From positions 558,001-622,000 of the forward strand of contig CAUEEP010000933.1 of the NCBI GenBank assembly GCA_958450365.1: 64,000 nt of DNA, given 5' to 3'. The notes under the pieces were generated by a model, which made no database searches, was not told where the DNA came from, and saw only the letters and a program-made list of their open reading frames with translations. The stretch is from Mesorhabditis belari. Lineage: Eukaryota; Nematoda; Chromadorea; Rhabditida; Rhabditidae. How positions within the stretch are numbered: the first letter of the stretch is position 1; each line of letters starts with the position of its first letter. The translations under genes were made by a program, and so were the position numbers. Shown here in pieces: positions 44,647-58,100 of the stretch.

Positions 44647-47084
44647 ATGTCGAATAGGCCGGAGATCAGCAAGATTCAAATTGAGGCTAATCCAAGTGGT
44701 TTATCCAATATCCAAGTGGAACTGAGCCAACCATTGTTCCAACAGGACTTCTTGGCACAATTGCCAAACGAGGTTTGTTAAAGCCTGTGGGAGTAATTGT
44801 TTAATTTTAGATTGCTTATCGCATCATTGCCCATTTGACACCGCGCGATTTGATGACTTGTGCTGGCGTTTCGCGGACGTGGCAACGGATTTGTGAAGAT
44901 GATCAGACGTGGCGTCAGAAATGTTTGGAGAAAGGATATGTGGAATTTGATGCGCCAAGGTGTGTTACAGTTTTGAACAGATTATATAACACTTAAAAAT
45001 ACAATTCTAATAGATTTATATTAAACTAGATTTTAAGACTTGTAAAATATAGGACAATAATGTTATTAATTCCAAAGCAAAGGAAGATGTAAAGCGAAAG
45101 AAATCATATGATAATGTTTGTTTAAATGAACTGGTTCATATTTAAGAAATCGCTTGTAAAAAGACTCGTCTCAAACTTGTTTTTGTTTAGCTTTCGTTTT
45201 CTCGGAGGTTGGGCGGCGAATCGACCAAATAAGCAAGCGGGAATGACAATCTGTTCACATATGGACCTTCAAGAAGCACAGCAGAATCGACAAGCACGCG
45301 AGGTCGCATATGGACAGTTAGTGACCTAACTTGTTGCTGTATTTAATTTTTTCTAGGTGTTATGAGCGATCGTCATGGAAGTCGCTATACTTGCGAAAGA
45401 GGCGAATCATTTCGAATTGGCGATCCCGAGCGATTCAATCTAGCACTGTTATAGAGGTTTGAATAAATGGTTTGACCGTAAAAATGGTTTTTAGGATGAC
45501 TTTCAACAAACCATTTGTCTACAAATTCACCCTGGTCGTATCATTACTGGTTCTCATGATTATAAGTTGCTGGTCTGGAATGTTGAAGATGCTCAAGTTT
45601 ATTCTGTTTAATTGTTATTGTACCTCCGAATTTAGCCGGCTTTTGCTCTAACGGGTGCTAATGGTCCCCCCATGTCGTATCAAGTGAGCGAACATGGCAA
45701 ATACATTGTCTGGTTAGTTAATGGAATATAGCTAGTGCAATTCATAAGAGTTGCCAATGAGGCTAAAAAGGTTCAAACAAAAATTCTTATGACAACAAAG
45801 TATGTTGTAATATTTCAGTAGCGGGTTTGATGGATCGTTGCGCGTTTGGTGTGGTCAAACCGGTGCCCAGCTTCATGTTTTGCGGGGACATACGGAACAT
45901 ATTTCATGCATGAGTCTACATGGCACAACGTGAGTGATCTGAATTTTCTGTTTAAGCTAAGATCATAATGTTTTAGTCTTGTTTCTGGATCGCACGATCA
46001 AACACTCCGAGTTTGGGACATTGTCGACGGGAAATGCCTTCACATTTTGCCTGTCGCTGCTTGGGTATGTGTATCAAAGTTTTAGCTTAAGCTAAGTTTC
46101 AGAGATGTGTGAAATTTGATGGAGAACGGGTTGTATTTTTTGGCCTTGGTTGTACCGTAAACGTTTGTACAGTTATCAATGCTATTTATAATATTCTATT
46201 AGGTTTGGAATGTACACACGGAGGAGTGTTTGCACACGCTGACGGGTCACACATGGCCAGTCGATTCACTTTTGGTGAGTTGAATTGTCGAATTTTGGCT
46301 TTAATCAGAATTCTGTTTTAGTTTGAGCCAGAGCGGGATCTTGTCGTGGCGGGTAGTGACGGAACGATTCGCGTCTGGGATGTGCAAAGAGGAAGTGGTT
46401 TTTACTTTTTCACTATTCTGTTACAATCTCATCTATATTTGTTTCTTTCAGCATGCATCGCACTTCTTCGCTCTCTTGAAGAGTTACCGTTTGCAGGTCG
46501 TTGCTTTGGGTTGCAGCTTCGCGGAAACATTTTGGTCTCCTATTACGACTCGGACGTTTGGGTATGTTTAATCAATCCTATGAAAACTACTTCTTTTTCT
46601 TAGATTTGGGACATTCGTGAGGGTGGCTCGTGCATTCACCACTTACATGGCGTAAATGGTCAGACGTCGGCCATCACTTCGTTGCAATTGCTGGACTCGG
46701 GACTTATGGTGACAGGTTCGGAGAATGGCCGGGTCATGCTGTGGGATGTGGATAAAGGTATGCTGTTTTAAATTACCTGATACTATAGGCAATAAGATCC
46801 AGACTGCAAGCTGGGATTTAAAGTAGAATTTATTCATTACATAACTTGTCTCGTCAATTATTCAAGCCTAAATCTATGGCAAGGTTCAGTGTCTTGTTGT
46901 TAATTTTTTTCTATTTTAAGGTACTTTCGTTCGTGATCTCGTTCGTTCTCGTTCTAGTGAACCTGGCCGTTATTATTTGGATTTCAAAGCCACTGAAACA
47001 TCACTCGTATGTGGAGTTCGATCGGAAGATAGGACCGAGGCCACAAAGCTCATCTTCATCGATTTTGATGCCTCATATCCATAA
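44647..47084 (+). CDS. G7: F-box/WD40-repeat protein, subtype B, intact and inverted
   Basis: This is the cleanest subtype B gene. It starts MSNRPEISKIQIEANPSG, then QQDFLAQLPNE, F-box (IAYRIIAHLTPRDLMTCAG, TWQRICEDDQTW), FRFLGGWAANRPNKQAG, linker SSWKSLYLRKRRIISNWRS, WD exons [106 protein letters not shown], closing FVRDLVRSRSSEPGRYYLDF...LIFIDFDASYP, TAA at 47082-47084. All 15 exons are open, at about 500 aa. It lacks one residue in SGSRDG (reads AGSDG) and has LPVAAW instead of the TGHLAE loop. It is on the opposite strand from G1-G6 and convergent with G8. Degron positions read S/H/R. Confidence 0.85.
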
Positions 47085-48469
47085 GTATTTTTGTATTTTT
47101 GCGCTTTCCCTAGGGCTTATTGTGATTTTCCGAAGAATTTGCTCGGTTTTTCCATTCTTTTGAACGTTCATTGCTTTCCTTTCAATAATTACGCTCATTA
47201 TATAGACTTGTATGCCATAGTCTTGATTATTGTTTGAATTAGTTGGTTGGTTGCTGTTAACCTTCGATTATTTTTAGTCCGTATTTTCTATATAAAATTT
47301 AAAAAAATCTATAAACCACAAATCTAGAATAGACGCTCTTTCTTCCTGCTTTCCTAAATCGCCTGCAAAGATTGTGCAGAAAATAGGTGTTGTGAAAGAT
47401 CGTTTATTCTGTCCTTTTTGTGGAACGTAACAATTTTCTCCATAAACCTCAATACAAAAAAAGTTCATTGTGATAGTTCCTGAAATCGAAAACTGAAACA
47501 AAATTAAGTGGTGGAAGGTCAAATAAAAAGAAAAACAAAGGATGGAATTGAACTGAAGCAAAAAATGAAGAAATCGTTTCGTACATAAGCCCTCTTCTCA
47601 CTGCGCCGCCACATTTGACTGGGACTGAAAGAACTTTCTGAGGGAATCCCATTTTGGCCAGGAAAATTCCATTTCCTGGCTACAAATTTAAAACGTTTGT
47701 AACTTTTGATAGGGAGCCATTTTGCAACAACGAAAAGCAGGTTCGGAATCAGCATGAAATTGTGCATCGCATCAACTGAGTCCCAATGCAAAAGCTGCGA
47801 GCTTAAGTGAGTGCACTTCCCTTGCAAGTTTAATCTGTTTCTTTTTATTTGTGAGCAAGTTTAAGCAATTTATCTTACATGTGTAAGTTGTGTAGCAAAA
47901 ACCACTTACACAGTTTAAATATACTTTATTCATAAAGCGTTGAAACATCGAGCAAATAAAGAATTACAGGAGTTGATATGGATCAAAACAATATCGAATG
48001 TTTCCAGCAACCAACGAATGCGAAGCCAAAAAAGAAGGAAAAAGGCACAAAATAAGACTTGGCAAAAGTGTAAAAGGGAAATATTTGAAAGGAAACACAA
48101 ACGCCAACGAGGAGCCAAAACACAGAAGGATTGAAAACGGAAAAATCCTTAAGAAAACACAACAGACAAAGGCAACCGAATATACCTATGGATACGAGCG
48201 TCAAAATCGATCAAGATCAAGTTTCTCCTCTCGTGTCCGTTTAGCGATTTAACTGTGCATAGGAGAGATGTTTCGGTCGCATGCGAAGCTCAAAAAATAA
48301 AAAATGGAAAAAAAGGTTCACAAAATCAAGACTATGGCATAAAAGTGTATATAATGTGGGAAATATTTGAAATATAATCACAAGCAATGAAAGTTCAGAA
48401 GAATTGAAAACCAAAAGAATTCCTCAGAAAATCGCAAGGCTCAGGGAAAGTGCAAAAATACGAATATAC
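47085..48469. other. Convergent intergenic region between G7 and G8
   Basis: Bases 47085-47280 are the B-type 3' flank (inverse of 29960-30224). Bases 47290-47560 carry repeat R1 (minus). Bases 47560-47800 are unassigned. Bases 47820-48469 carry two concatenated 3' flank modules; the first (47990-48240) lacks many single bases relative to 6970-7190. Confidence 0.5.
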
Positions 48470-51234
48470 CTACGGATACGCTGCGTCAAAATCGATGAAG
48501 ATGAGATTTGTGCTCTCTGCCAATCTCGCTTCAAATGCACCCACGAGCAATGTTTCAGTCGCTTTGAGAAGCCAATTGTAACCGCCATATCCACACGATG
48601 CAAGACGAACGAGATCACGAACGAAGATACCTAAAAGTGAAAAAAAAATTAACAACTAAATTAACAACAACAACAACAACTAGATACTGAACCTCAACGT
48701 AGATTTAAGCTTGAATAGTTGACGAGCCAAGTTCTGTAGTTAACAAATTCTACTTTAGCTGAAAACTTGAAGTCTGGATCTCATAGCCTATAGTATTCGG
48801 TAATGTAAAACAGCATACCTTTATCCACATCCCACAGCATGACCAAGCCATCCATCGAACCTGTCACCAAAAGTCCGGAGTCAAGCAATTGCAATGAAGT
48901 GACGTTCGACGTGCGACGATTTGCCTCTTGTAAACGATGAGTGAACGAGCCACCCTCACGAATGTCCCAAACAAGGAGGCATAGAATTGAAAACAACCTT
49001 AACTTCGGAGCGTAATACGAGACCAAAATGTTTCCGAAAGCACCTCAAAGTAACCACTGAACCGTAACCCTTTAAGAAAGACTATGCATGCTGAACAAAT
49101 ATAGATGATATTTTAACAGAATAGGAAACAAGTAAAACCCACTTCCTCTTCGCACATCCCAGACGCGAATCGTTCCGTCACGACTACCCGACACGACAAG
49201 ATCACGCTCTGACTCAAACTAAAGCAGAATCCTGATTAAAACCAAAATTTGACAATTCAACTTACCAAAAGTGAAAGGATTGTATCCGTGTGGCCCTTCA
49301 ACATATACAAACACTCCTCCGTGTGTGCATTCCAAACCTAATAGAATATCATAAAATTGCACAAATAACTTTACAAACCTTTACGGTAAAATCATCACCA
49401 TCAGCACTAGAAACAACCCGTTTCCCATCAAATAGCACAAAACGTACCTGAAATTTAACTTTGCTAAAGCCATAACTTCAATACACATACCTCCGCCAAG
49501 TGGCCAGTCAAAATGTGAAGGCATTTCCCGTCGATAATGTCCCATACACGGAGCGTTTGATCGCCCGATCCAGAAACAAGACTAAAACATTACGATTTTA
49601 GCTAAAGCACAAAATTCAGTTCACTCACGTTGTTCCATGTAGACTTATGCAGTTAACAGTACCCGTATGCCCCTGTAGAACATCACGCTGGAAACCGGTT
49701 TGACCACACCAAACGCGCACCGTTTGATCAGCCGAGCCACTTAAATATTGCAATAGACTTTGTTGTCACAAGTATCTTTGTTTAGAAAATTGTTAGCTTC
49801 TTTGACAACACTTATCAATTGCACTAGCTAGAGCCTATTAATTAACCTGATAATGTATTTGCCATCATCGCTCATTTGAAATGTCAAAATACGACCCATA
49901 TGGCCAGTTAGAGTGAAAGCCGGCTAAATTAAGACGTACAATATTAGTTAAACGAAACAAACCTGAGTATCATCAACATTCCAGACCCGCAACGTATTAT
50001 CAGCAGAACCAGTAATAATACGACCAGAGTGAACTTGTAGACGAAAGATCCCTTTATAGACCTAAAAAAAATTTTAGCCAAAACATTTGTTTAAACCTTT
50101 TGGACAGTGCTTGATTGAATCGCTCGGGATCGCCAGTTTGAAATGATTCGCTTCTTCCGCAAGTACAGTGACTTCCATGATGATCGCTCATAACATCTAG
50201 AAAAGATTTAATTTAGCAACAAATTGCGTCACTAACTTTCCATATGCGATCTCGCGTTCTCGTCGATTTTGACGTGCTTCCTGAAAGGTCATATGTGAGG
50301 AGATTGCGATTCCCCCTTGCTCATTTGCTCGATTCGTCGCCCAACCTCCGAGAAAACAAAAACTAAAAAAACAAGTTTGAGACGAGTCTTTTTACAATCG
50401 ATTTCCTAAATATGAACCAGTTCATCTAATCAAACATTATCATGATTTCTTTCGCTTTACATCGTTGTTTGCTTTGGAATTAATAACATTATTGTCCTAG
50501 ATCTTACAATCCTTTAAATCTAGTTTAATATAAATCTATCAGATTTGTATTTTTAAGTGTAATAACATCGACTTAAAATTGTAACAAACCTTGGTGCGTC
50601 AAATTTCACATATCCTCTCTCCAAACATTCCTGTCGCCACGTCCGATCATCTTCACAAAGCCGCCGCCACGCCCGCGAAACGCCAGCACAAGTCATCAAA
50701 TCGCACGGTGTCAAGTAGGCGATGATACGACAAGCAATCTAAAAATAAACAATTACTCCCACAAGCTTTAACAAACCTCCTCTGGCAACTGTGAAAGGAA
50801 GTCTTTTTCGAACAATGGTTCGCTAAGATGCCTGAATTTGAAAATTTCACTATTTAAGGTCATTCTCTTTACCTCATGAACCGAACTTGTGGATCGGAGA
50901 GTGCTCGGACGAGGCTTTGAATGGCAAAGCCCTGTTGAGTCAGAGACTCAACAGCTTCTGTCAACGCTTTTATCTTTTCTGCCGTATTTGCGTCGCCAGC
51001 CACTAAGAGCACGTTCCGGTCGACGAGTAGTTTCTTGGCTTTTTCTCGGCTCTCGTTGGTCCCTTCCTCGAGCAGCTCCAACAGCTTTTGGTTCAGTTCC
51101 ACATGGATGTTGACCGGCTTTGTGAGCACGGGTGATGGCTTTGGATCGGGCTTCAGCTTTGCCGACAGTTTCTCCAGGATATCCGCTTTCAAAGTCTCGA
51201 GTTGAGTCTTGCTGCTCTCCGGCTTGTCCGACAT
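48470..51234 (-). pseudogene. G8: F-box/WD40 gene, subtype C, probably damaged
   Basis: It starts at 51232-51234 with the long first exon (MSDKPESSKTQLETLKADIL; LLELLEEGTNESREKAKKLL), then FEKDFLSQLPEE and the F-box. WD exons through SGSRDGTIRVWDV are good, as is the subtype C ending with TAG at 48470-48472. Around 48970-49060 the sequence is degraded relative to G3 and G6. The acceptor before IRD/WDIREGG reads cctccttg instead of ttctttag, 'gagtcgt' has become 'gagcgt', and several bases are missing in the RGNILVS exon. These are either real lesions or consensus errors, because similar single-base losses occur nearby at 48.0-48.2 kb. If errors, the gene would be intact. Confidence 0.65.
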
Positions 51235-52199
51235 CGACCCTAAATGAAAAATTACAGCAGAGATAACACCGTAAATAATAAAACAAAAAAAACCCGAAGA
51301 CAAGACTACTACTAGCTGCTGTAAATACTGTAAATACTGTGAACGGGGTCAAAGAATTGTTCATTCGTGATTTTAGACGTAAAGTTTGTTTTGCGTTCTA
51401 GCACAAAGAGCACAAAGAGCACAAAGAGCCAAGTTTTCAGTGCTAAATTGATTTAATTTGACTATAATTGTAAATAAAGCACGAAAGCATCTTAAAATGG
51501 CTTAAAATCCCTTGCTGCCCTCGGGTTGAACAAAGATTTTTGGGAAAAGACGGCATTTTTTTAAGCAGCACACTGTATTTTAGATTTGCACATTTTAGTG
51601 GGTAGTTTGAAAGTAATTGGAGATTAAGGCCTTCACTTTCAGGCCCTAATCTCGACATGGTTTTCAACACTGATTCATACTTGGGCACGCTTTTAATGTA
51701 TTAGCAACAGGGGACTATATCAAAAGAGCGCCAATGCAAAAAACGCTCAAAAGAGCGCGTACAGATTCAGGCGCACGAACATATTGTGCATGCAATCAAT
51801 TCCCAACTTTTTTTCTCCACCCAAAAAACCCTGGATTGCTTGGTCGATTTTGCGTATAAAAATGCTCATTTCTTCAAATCCTAAACATCAATCATTTAAC
51901 TTTTTTTTGTTTGTTATCTCAACAAAAGTTCTGCAAATTTTGTGGATCTATCGCTGAAAAAGAGAGAAATTCGTCGAAAAGGTATTGTTTTTCATTAAAA
52001 AAAAGTGATCGCAAATCTTCAGAAAATCAATGATTTTTTGCAGATTTCCTTGTTTAGATAGCGAAAATGCTTTCCAGAATGCTTAAAGCTTAGATTTTTG
52101 TTTTTGTGTTAGAGATTGTTAAAAATTGCTACAAAATTTGCTCATTTTGAGTTCAAATCGTCAAAATCGTCAAATTTTACAGCTTGCGATTAGCTCTTA
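51235..52199. other. Upstream of G8 and unassigned AT-rich sequence
   Basis: Bases 51235-51780 are shared with the G3 and G6 upstream regions ('aaaagagcgccaatgcaaaa'). Bases 51780-52199 are AT-rich, with no coding or repeat signal I can support. Confidence 0.45.
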
Positions 52200-52417
52200 C
52201 AAGGGAATGGTTTTGGAAATCGAATGGAAATCGACTGGGAAACACAGTGCATAACATAGAATGAGCAATGGTGAACAAAACGCGACAAAAATTACCCGAT
52301 AATAATCACGGAAACGCGAGGAACCTGGTATGGAAAATCGGGATTGAAAACTGATTCCTTTATAAGGCTTTTCTCGCTGACGGCCGGAGATAAGCTCGTG
52401 CTAGATGGCCAGCCAGC

Positions 52418-52597
52418 TTTGGTCTGCTAGATACCCAGCCAGCTTTGGTCTGCTAGATACCCAGCCAGCTTTGGTCTGCTGGATACCCAGCCAGCTTTGA
52501 TCTGCTGGATACCCAGCCAGCTTTGATCTGCTGGATCCCTAGTCAGCTTTGATCTGCTAGATACCCAGCCAGCTTTGGTCTGCTAGTTGGGCCAGCT
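52418..52597. repeat. 26-bp minisatellite in the TTA-flanked element
   Basis: About seven units of 'gatacccagccagctttggt' + 'ctgcta' with G/A and A/G variants. Confidence 0.85.
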
Positions 52598-52844
52598 TGA
52601 TCAACTCAATTAGCTCAACACTGAGACAATAAATGTCAATTTATCTTTTTGCCGCTATGGGACGCTTTGCAATAAAAGTTTTTAACCCGGAAAACGAGAA
52701 AATATATCAAAAGTTACTTTTAACCATTCATAAACAATTTGGAGCAAACCAATTTCAGAAATTTCGTCAGTTTTCTTGGTATTCCAAATTTAGAGAGATA
52801 AGGAACACTCGGGCAAAAAAAAACAAAAAATTTTTGCATGTGGA

Positions 52845-52920
52845 CGGAATTGAACCCGAGGGCAAAAATCGGACTGCTGTTTTACAGAGCTAAGTCTTTA
52901 TCCACTAGGCCACGAGCTTA
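52845..52920 (-). other. tRNA-like sequence inside the TTA-flanked element
   Basis: On the minus strand, 'gtggcctagtggataaagac' (A-box-like) and 'cgggttcaattccgtccac' (B-box-like) are correctly spaced, and the first and last four bases can pair. A shorter related piece is at 53130-53180. More likely a tRNA-derived repeat or decayed tRNA than a functional gene. Confidence 0.5.
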
Positions 52921-53529
52921 CCTCCGGAGAAAGGGTCAGGGAGAAAAGCCTTATAAAGGAATCAGTTTTCAATCCCGATTTTCCATACCAGGTTCCTCGC
53001 GTTTCCGTGGCTATTAGCGGGTAATTTTTGTCGCGTTTTGTTCGCCATTGCCCATTCTATGTTATGCACTGTGTTTCCAGTCGATTCCGAACTTTGAGCT
53101 GAGATCATTCTCTTGTTAAAGTTCAAAGGCAATGGTGAAATTGAACCCGATGGATAGGACCACCGTTTTACAGAGCTAAGCCTTATAAAGGAATCAGTTT
53201 TCCCAGTCGATTTCGAAATTTGAACTTCGAACCCCAAACCATTCCCTTGTTAGATCATATTCTTTTCGACAACAAGCTTTTGGTTTCAATCAAAAAAGCA
53301 TAGACTAACACCAATTTATGATTTCTGTTGTTTGTGCGCTTTTTTGTTTTTTCTTTTTTTGCATTTGTCTTTTTGGATCGAAAATACGTGACTCATGATG
53401 ATGATAATGATAATAGAATGACATTAAAGAATTTCCTTTCACCCCGACAACTAGAACGAGACTAGTCTAACGAGTTTGGCGAACTTCTTGCTGTAAGATT
53501 TGAGAAAAATGGAACTATAAAGCTCGGAA

Positions 53530-54330
53530 AGACTTGGAATTGACTTGGCTCAATTTTAAAGCCCTCCGAGCTTTACCAACATCGAATTTCGATATTTTTG
53601 GCGATTCTGGCAGGCACTAGGCTAATCTAAAGCCTTACTTTAACGTTTTCAACGAAATACGGACTTGTCTTCACTTGGAATTGACTTGGTTCAGTTTTAA
53701 AGCCCCCGAGCCTATGAGCACGAATTTCAATATTTTGGCGATTCTGGCAAGCACTAGGCCAACTAAAGGTTACTTTAGCGTTTCAACGAAATACGGACGC
53801 TCACTTGGAATTGACTTGGTTCAGTTTAAAGCCCTCCGAGCCTATGAGCACGAATTTCAATATTTTTGGCGACTGGCAAGCACTAGGCCAACTAAAGGTA
53901 CTTTAGTGTTTTCAACGAAATACGGACTTGTCTTCACTTGGAAGACTTGGTTCAGTTTAAAGCCCCCGAGCCTATGAGCACGAATTTCAATATTTTTGGC
54001 GATTCTGGAAGCACTAGGCCAACTAAAGGTTACTTTAGCGTTTCAACGAAATACGGACTTGTCTTCACTTGGAATTGACTTGGTTCAGTTTTAAAGCCCT
54101 CCGAGCCTTATGAGCATCGAATTTCAATATTTTTGGCGATTCTGGCAAGCACTAGGCCAATCTAAAGGTTTACTTTAGTGTTTTCAACGAAATACGGACT
54201 TGTCTTCACTTGGAATTGACTTGGTTCAGTTTTAAAGCCCTCCGAGCCTTATGAGCATCGAATTTCAATATTTTTGGCGATTCTGTCAGGCACTAGGCCA
54301 ATCTAAAGCCTTACTTTAACGTTTTCAGCT
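53530..54330. repeat. ~125-130-bp tandem repeat, ~6 units
   Basis: Each unit contains 'cttggaattgacttggttca', 'aaagccctccgagcct', 'gaatttcaatatttttggcg' and 'aagcactaggccaa'. Units between about 53690 and 54050 lack single bases at many points relative to the flanking units. Confidence 0.85.
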
Positions 54331-55176
54331 AAAACCCAAAATTTGCATTTTAAATTTTTCAAAAATTTCCACATTTCCTGACAAATTTTTGTACCTTATT
54401 CAAACATTATCCCAAGTCAACGCAATCGTTATTGTGCGATCCAGATCGACGATTAAAGCCGGTCCGGAGCTGGGAAAGCTCTTTGCCAACCCCGAAAATG
54501 GGTGGCTTCTCTTCTCCAGCTCCAGCAGCCGACCCCCTTTCCCCCCTACCAGCTCACCCCAATTTTCACACCCCCAATCACCGCCCAAAATCGCAAAATC
54601 CTTGAATTGAGCTCCAATTTTAGGGATAATCGTGTCATTTCCGAGATCTCAGCCTCTTTTCCTTATCATTTGTCCGCCAATTTCGACCCAGTTCTCCACT
54701 CTTTCGATTTCCCATCGTTTTTGATTTGTTTTTCCAAAGATTTAAGCAAAATTTTGCGATTTTCTTTCGATCTGGAGGTCATCGAGGAAATTTAGTAAAG
54801 AATTTTTTTCGATTTTTATGATTTAAAAAATTTGAACAACGTTGCGTGCATAGCTTCGACTTTTTCCTGAAATTTGCTTAAAGAATTGCTGAAAATTTTG
54901 CGATTTCCTTTCGATCTGGATGTCATCGGGGAAATTTAGCGAAAGAGTTTTTAGGGTTTGATAATTTTAGGCAAATTTGCAATTTTTTGGCAACAGACTT
55001 TTGAACAAAAACTGAGTTCGACTTGAGTTTTTAAGCTTTTTTTTTCTGTTGTTTAAAAGATTCAGCTTTCGAAATGCCATCCAGTTTGCCCGAATCAACT
55101 TTAGTTTCTTTCAAATTTCACATTTTTGATGGTTTTTCCCCTCCAGCTCCCAGCTCACAATCCCCAATTTTCAGAA
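54331..55176. other. Region upstream of the 55-60 kb secreted gene
   Basis: Bases 54400-54500 have protein-like frames on both strands (VDLDRTITIALTWDN on -), but I cannot connect them to a gene. Bases 54700-54800 match the 'tttgtttttccaaagattta' block at 5885 and 21470, ending 'ggaggtcatcgaggaaattt'. It is partly repeated at 54890-54945. The rest is AT-rich. Confidence 0.4.
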
Positions 55177-58100
55177 ATGCTTCTACGGGCGGCCGCCTTG
55201 CTCGGGATCTCAGTGGTGCGTTCCAGAATGGCCGAATTTTTCAATATTTCATTCCATTCATTCGAATAGACTCAGAAAAAAACGAAGGGAATCTTTAGGT
55301 GTGCACACTAAACGCCCAGGATTGCACGTCGCATATCGGGACGAGAAACGTTTTCGGGCAATACCTTCAGTGTATCAAGGTTTGTGCGGAAAAACGTTTA
55401 AACTTTAAGAAATCACTCTAGATTTCCAAATTTCGGTGATTACCAATAAAAATTCAGCTTTTTAAGCTAAATTTAGCTAAATTTGGCTAAATGTAGCTAA
55501 ATTAAAAAGTCTAAAGTCAAAATTCATTAAAAAAATCAATTTTTATACTTTTACTATGGCTATTTATGCATAAAAAAAACAGAAAAACAAAAAAATAATG
55601 AGAAAAAAGTGAAAAGACTTTTTTCTCGGCCTTCTCAACCTAATAGACTTTCTTGAGCATCAAATTTCTAATTTTCAAATTTAAACGAGAAAAATAAACG
55701 TTAGTTAATGCTTTTTAAAAGTCGTTAATACTTTTTAAAAGTAGTTAATACTTTTTAAAAGTCGTTACTACTTTTTAAAAGTCTCTTTCCTTTTAAAGCA
55801 TTCAAATTGACTTAATTACCAAGAAATATTATATAATTTGTACTTTCAAGGCAAAAAAAAACGGTTTACTCGCATGAATTCAATAACTAGACTAAAATGC
55901 GCAAAGATTTAAGTAAAATCGATAAAGAACAAGACGAGGATTCAGCTCAGAATAAGGTATTCAGTATGCTTTAGCTGGATTACGGTATTAAGTATAGATT
56001 GTGTATTCAGCTCAGAATAAGGTATTCAGTCTACCTGAGCTGGATTACGGTATTAAGTATAGATTGTGTATTCAGCTCAGAATAAGGTATTCAGTCTACC
56101 TGAGCTGGATTAGGTATTAGTATGTTGTTATTCGCTCAGTAAGGATTCGTCTACCTGAGCTGGATTACGGTATCAAGTGTAGAGTGTGTATTCAGCTTAG
56201 AGTCGTTAATACTTTTTAAAAGTCTCTTTCCTTTTAAAGCATTCAAATTGACTTAATTACCAAGAAATATTATATAATTTGTAATTTCAAGGCAAAAAAA
56301 CGATTTACTCGCATGAATTCAATAGCTAGACTAAAATGCGTAAAGAATTAAGTAAAATCGATAAAGAAAAAGACCAAGATTTGTCTTGAAACAGAATGAA
56401 AGCAATAATTTAAGCAATTTAAGATATAACAGTAAGAAAATAAACAAATTTCAATAGTAGATTGAGACAGAAAAAGACAACAGACAAAATTAGGCAAATT
56501 CGGCCTTTTCTGTCGTTTAAACGACTACGAAACGACTTTTCAATGAAAATTTAAATCAAAATTGCAGATGTGGTGCATAATATTAAAGTTAACTTAAGTT
56601 CTTGACCTTTTTCCAGCACTCACTCGATCAGGATTACAAAGGATATGAAGAAGAGCTGCAAGAAGATTCGAAAAGAGCCGTACAGGTAAAAGAAATAAAG
56701 CTAACAAGGCAAGAAAAGACAACAAGAAAAGACAACAAGTAAAGACAACAAGAAGAAGAAGTTGAGAAGAAGAAACTTTCTAGGCTTGTTTCGCGTCAAA
56801 TATCGATGATGGGAATCGTCATGAGAAATGCGTGCTGACTGGAGCTGATTTAGAGAAAGTGGGATTTAAAAAAGATTTAAAAAAAACGTAAATTCTAGCC
56901 AGCTTGGGATCGAAACGGTCCATTGAGAGATTGCACGATTTGCCGAACGGTTTGTGTTTTTGAAAATTGGAAAGGTTTATTCTGGTCTTGATCTGGATCT
57001 CGATAAAGTTCTTAAATCTTCTTCTGGCAACTACAGTACCCAGCTACAGTCCTAAAGCCCTAGAGTACTCAACTACAGTCCTACAGCACCCAGCTAGTGT
57101 CCTACAGTACCCAGCTAGTGTCCTACAGTACCCAGCTAGTGTCCTACAGTACCCAGCTACTGTCCTACAGTATCCAGCTACTGTCCTACAGTACCCGGCT
57201 ACAGCCCTACAGTACCCAACTGCAACCCTAAGGTACCCAACCAGACCCCTACAGTACCCAGCTAGTGTCCTACAGTACAAATCCGATTCCAGTTCGCTGC
57301 CGGTGCCATCAAAGCGATCAAAGCCACACCAGCCGACGATCAGAAATGCATTCGACAAGAGATCACAAAAGGTTTGTGCCTAAGTCAAAGCTTGCTTTGG
57401 GAAGATCTTAAATGGATAAAGATTGAGCAAAAATACATCTAAATTTGACCCCAACAAAACGGTGAAATCGGCCAGTCATTTCCCTCCAAAAGCTTTTGAG
57501 ACCAAACCGATATGCCAGATTTTGAGCGATTGTGCACGCGCACAGAGAACAAAAAGCAATTTCCTTCTTTTCCTTTGTGAATGACACAAAAAGAAGAGAT
57601 TCAACTAGAAATTTGTCTACTGGGGTTTTCAGGGTCGGCGAATCGATTAGAGCTATTCATTTTAGGTGTAAGTTTCATTTTTTACGACCTGGCTTCGTTT
57701 AACCGTTTTGATTAAGAGTTTTGTTATTAACTATATAAAAGAGGTGCGTCTGTCTGTTCGTTTGTCTTTCATTTATCGGTTTGTTTGAGTTCTCGGCTTC
57801 ACGTGAGCCGATTTACATAATTTTTAGCTTATTAGGGTTAGACTTCGTTGTAGTTGTGCATCTCATAAATCGTTTTTTTTAAAAGATCAAAAGCCATGAC
57901 ACAGCCGAGAGTCGAACCCGGACCATGGGGGTTATAGAAAGGCACGCTCCCGGCTGAGCCACAGGGACATGGAAACCGGGCCGAAAAGTCCGCGGTTAAC
58001 CGGATAGGCGGCTTTTCGGCTGGTCGGTTTGTTTCCTTTTGTTTTTTCTTTCCGAGCCTGACTTAACTTACTCTGGAGTCAGGAAAATCGAGTACTTTGT

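Larger units (their letters stand above)
52200..53249. mobile_element. Non-autonomous DNA element with long TIRs and TTA target duplication
   Basis: It begins CAAGGGAATGG and ends CCATTCCCTTG, flanked by TTA on both sides (52197-52199, 53250-53252). Subterminal inverted arms of about 150 bp (52225-52380 and 52950-53095) share 'acgcgaggaacctggtatgg'. It carries a 26-bp minisatellite, a tRNA-like sequence, and an 86-codon frame (52633-52893) with no recognisable domain. A 3-bp TTA duplication fits PIF/Harbinger-like elements. The assignment rests on ends only. Confidence 0.6.

Noticed and set aside
52633..52893. 86-codon frame as a transposase gene
   Set aside because: No DDE-type spacing or known motif, too short, and it runs into the tRNA-like sequence. 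Considered filler of a non-autonomous element.
53675..53977. 100-codon frame in the 53.5-54.3 kb repeat
   Set aside because: The frame exists only because some units lack single bases; flanking units of the same repeat break it.
56967..57383. Long frame of repeated LQYPASV and its complement
   Set aside because: It arises from a 21-bp minisatellite whose period is a multiple of three. Only the last part overlaps a true exon, in another context.
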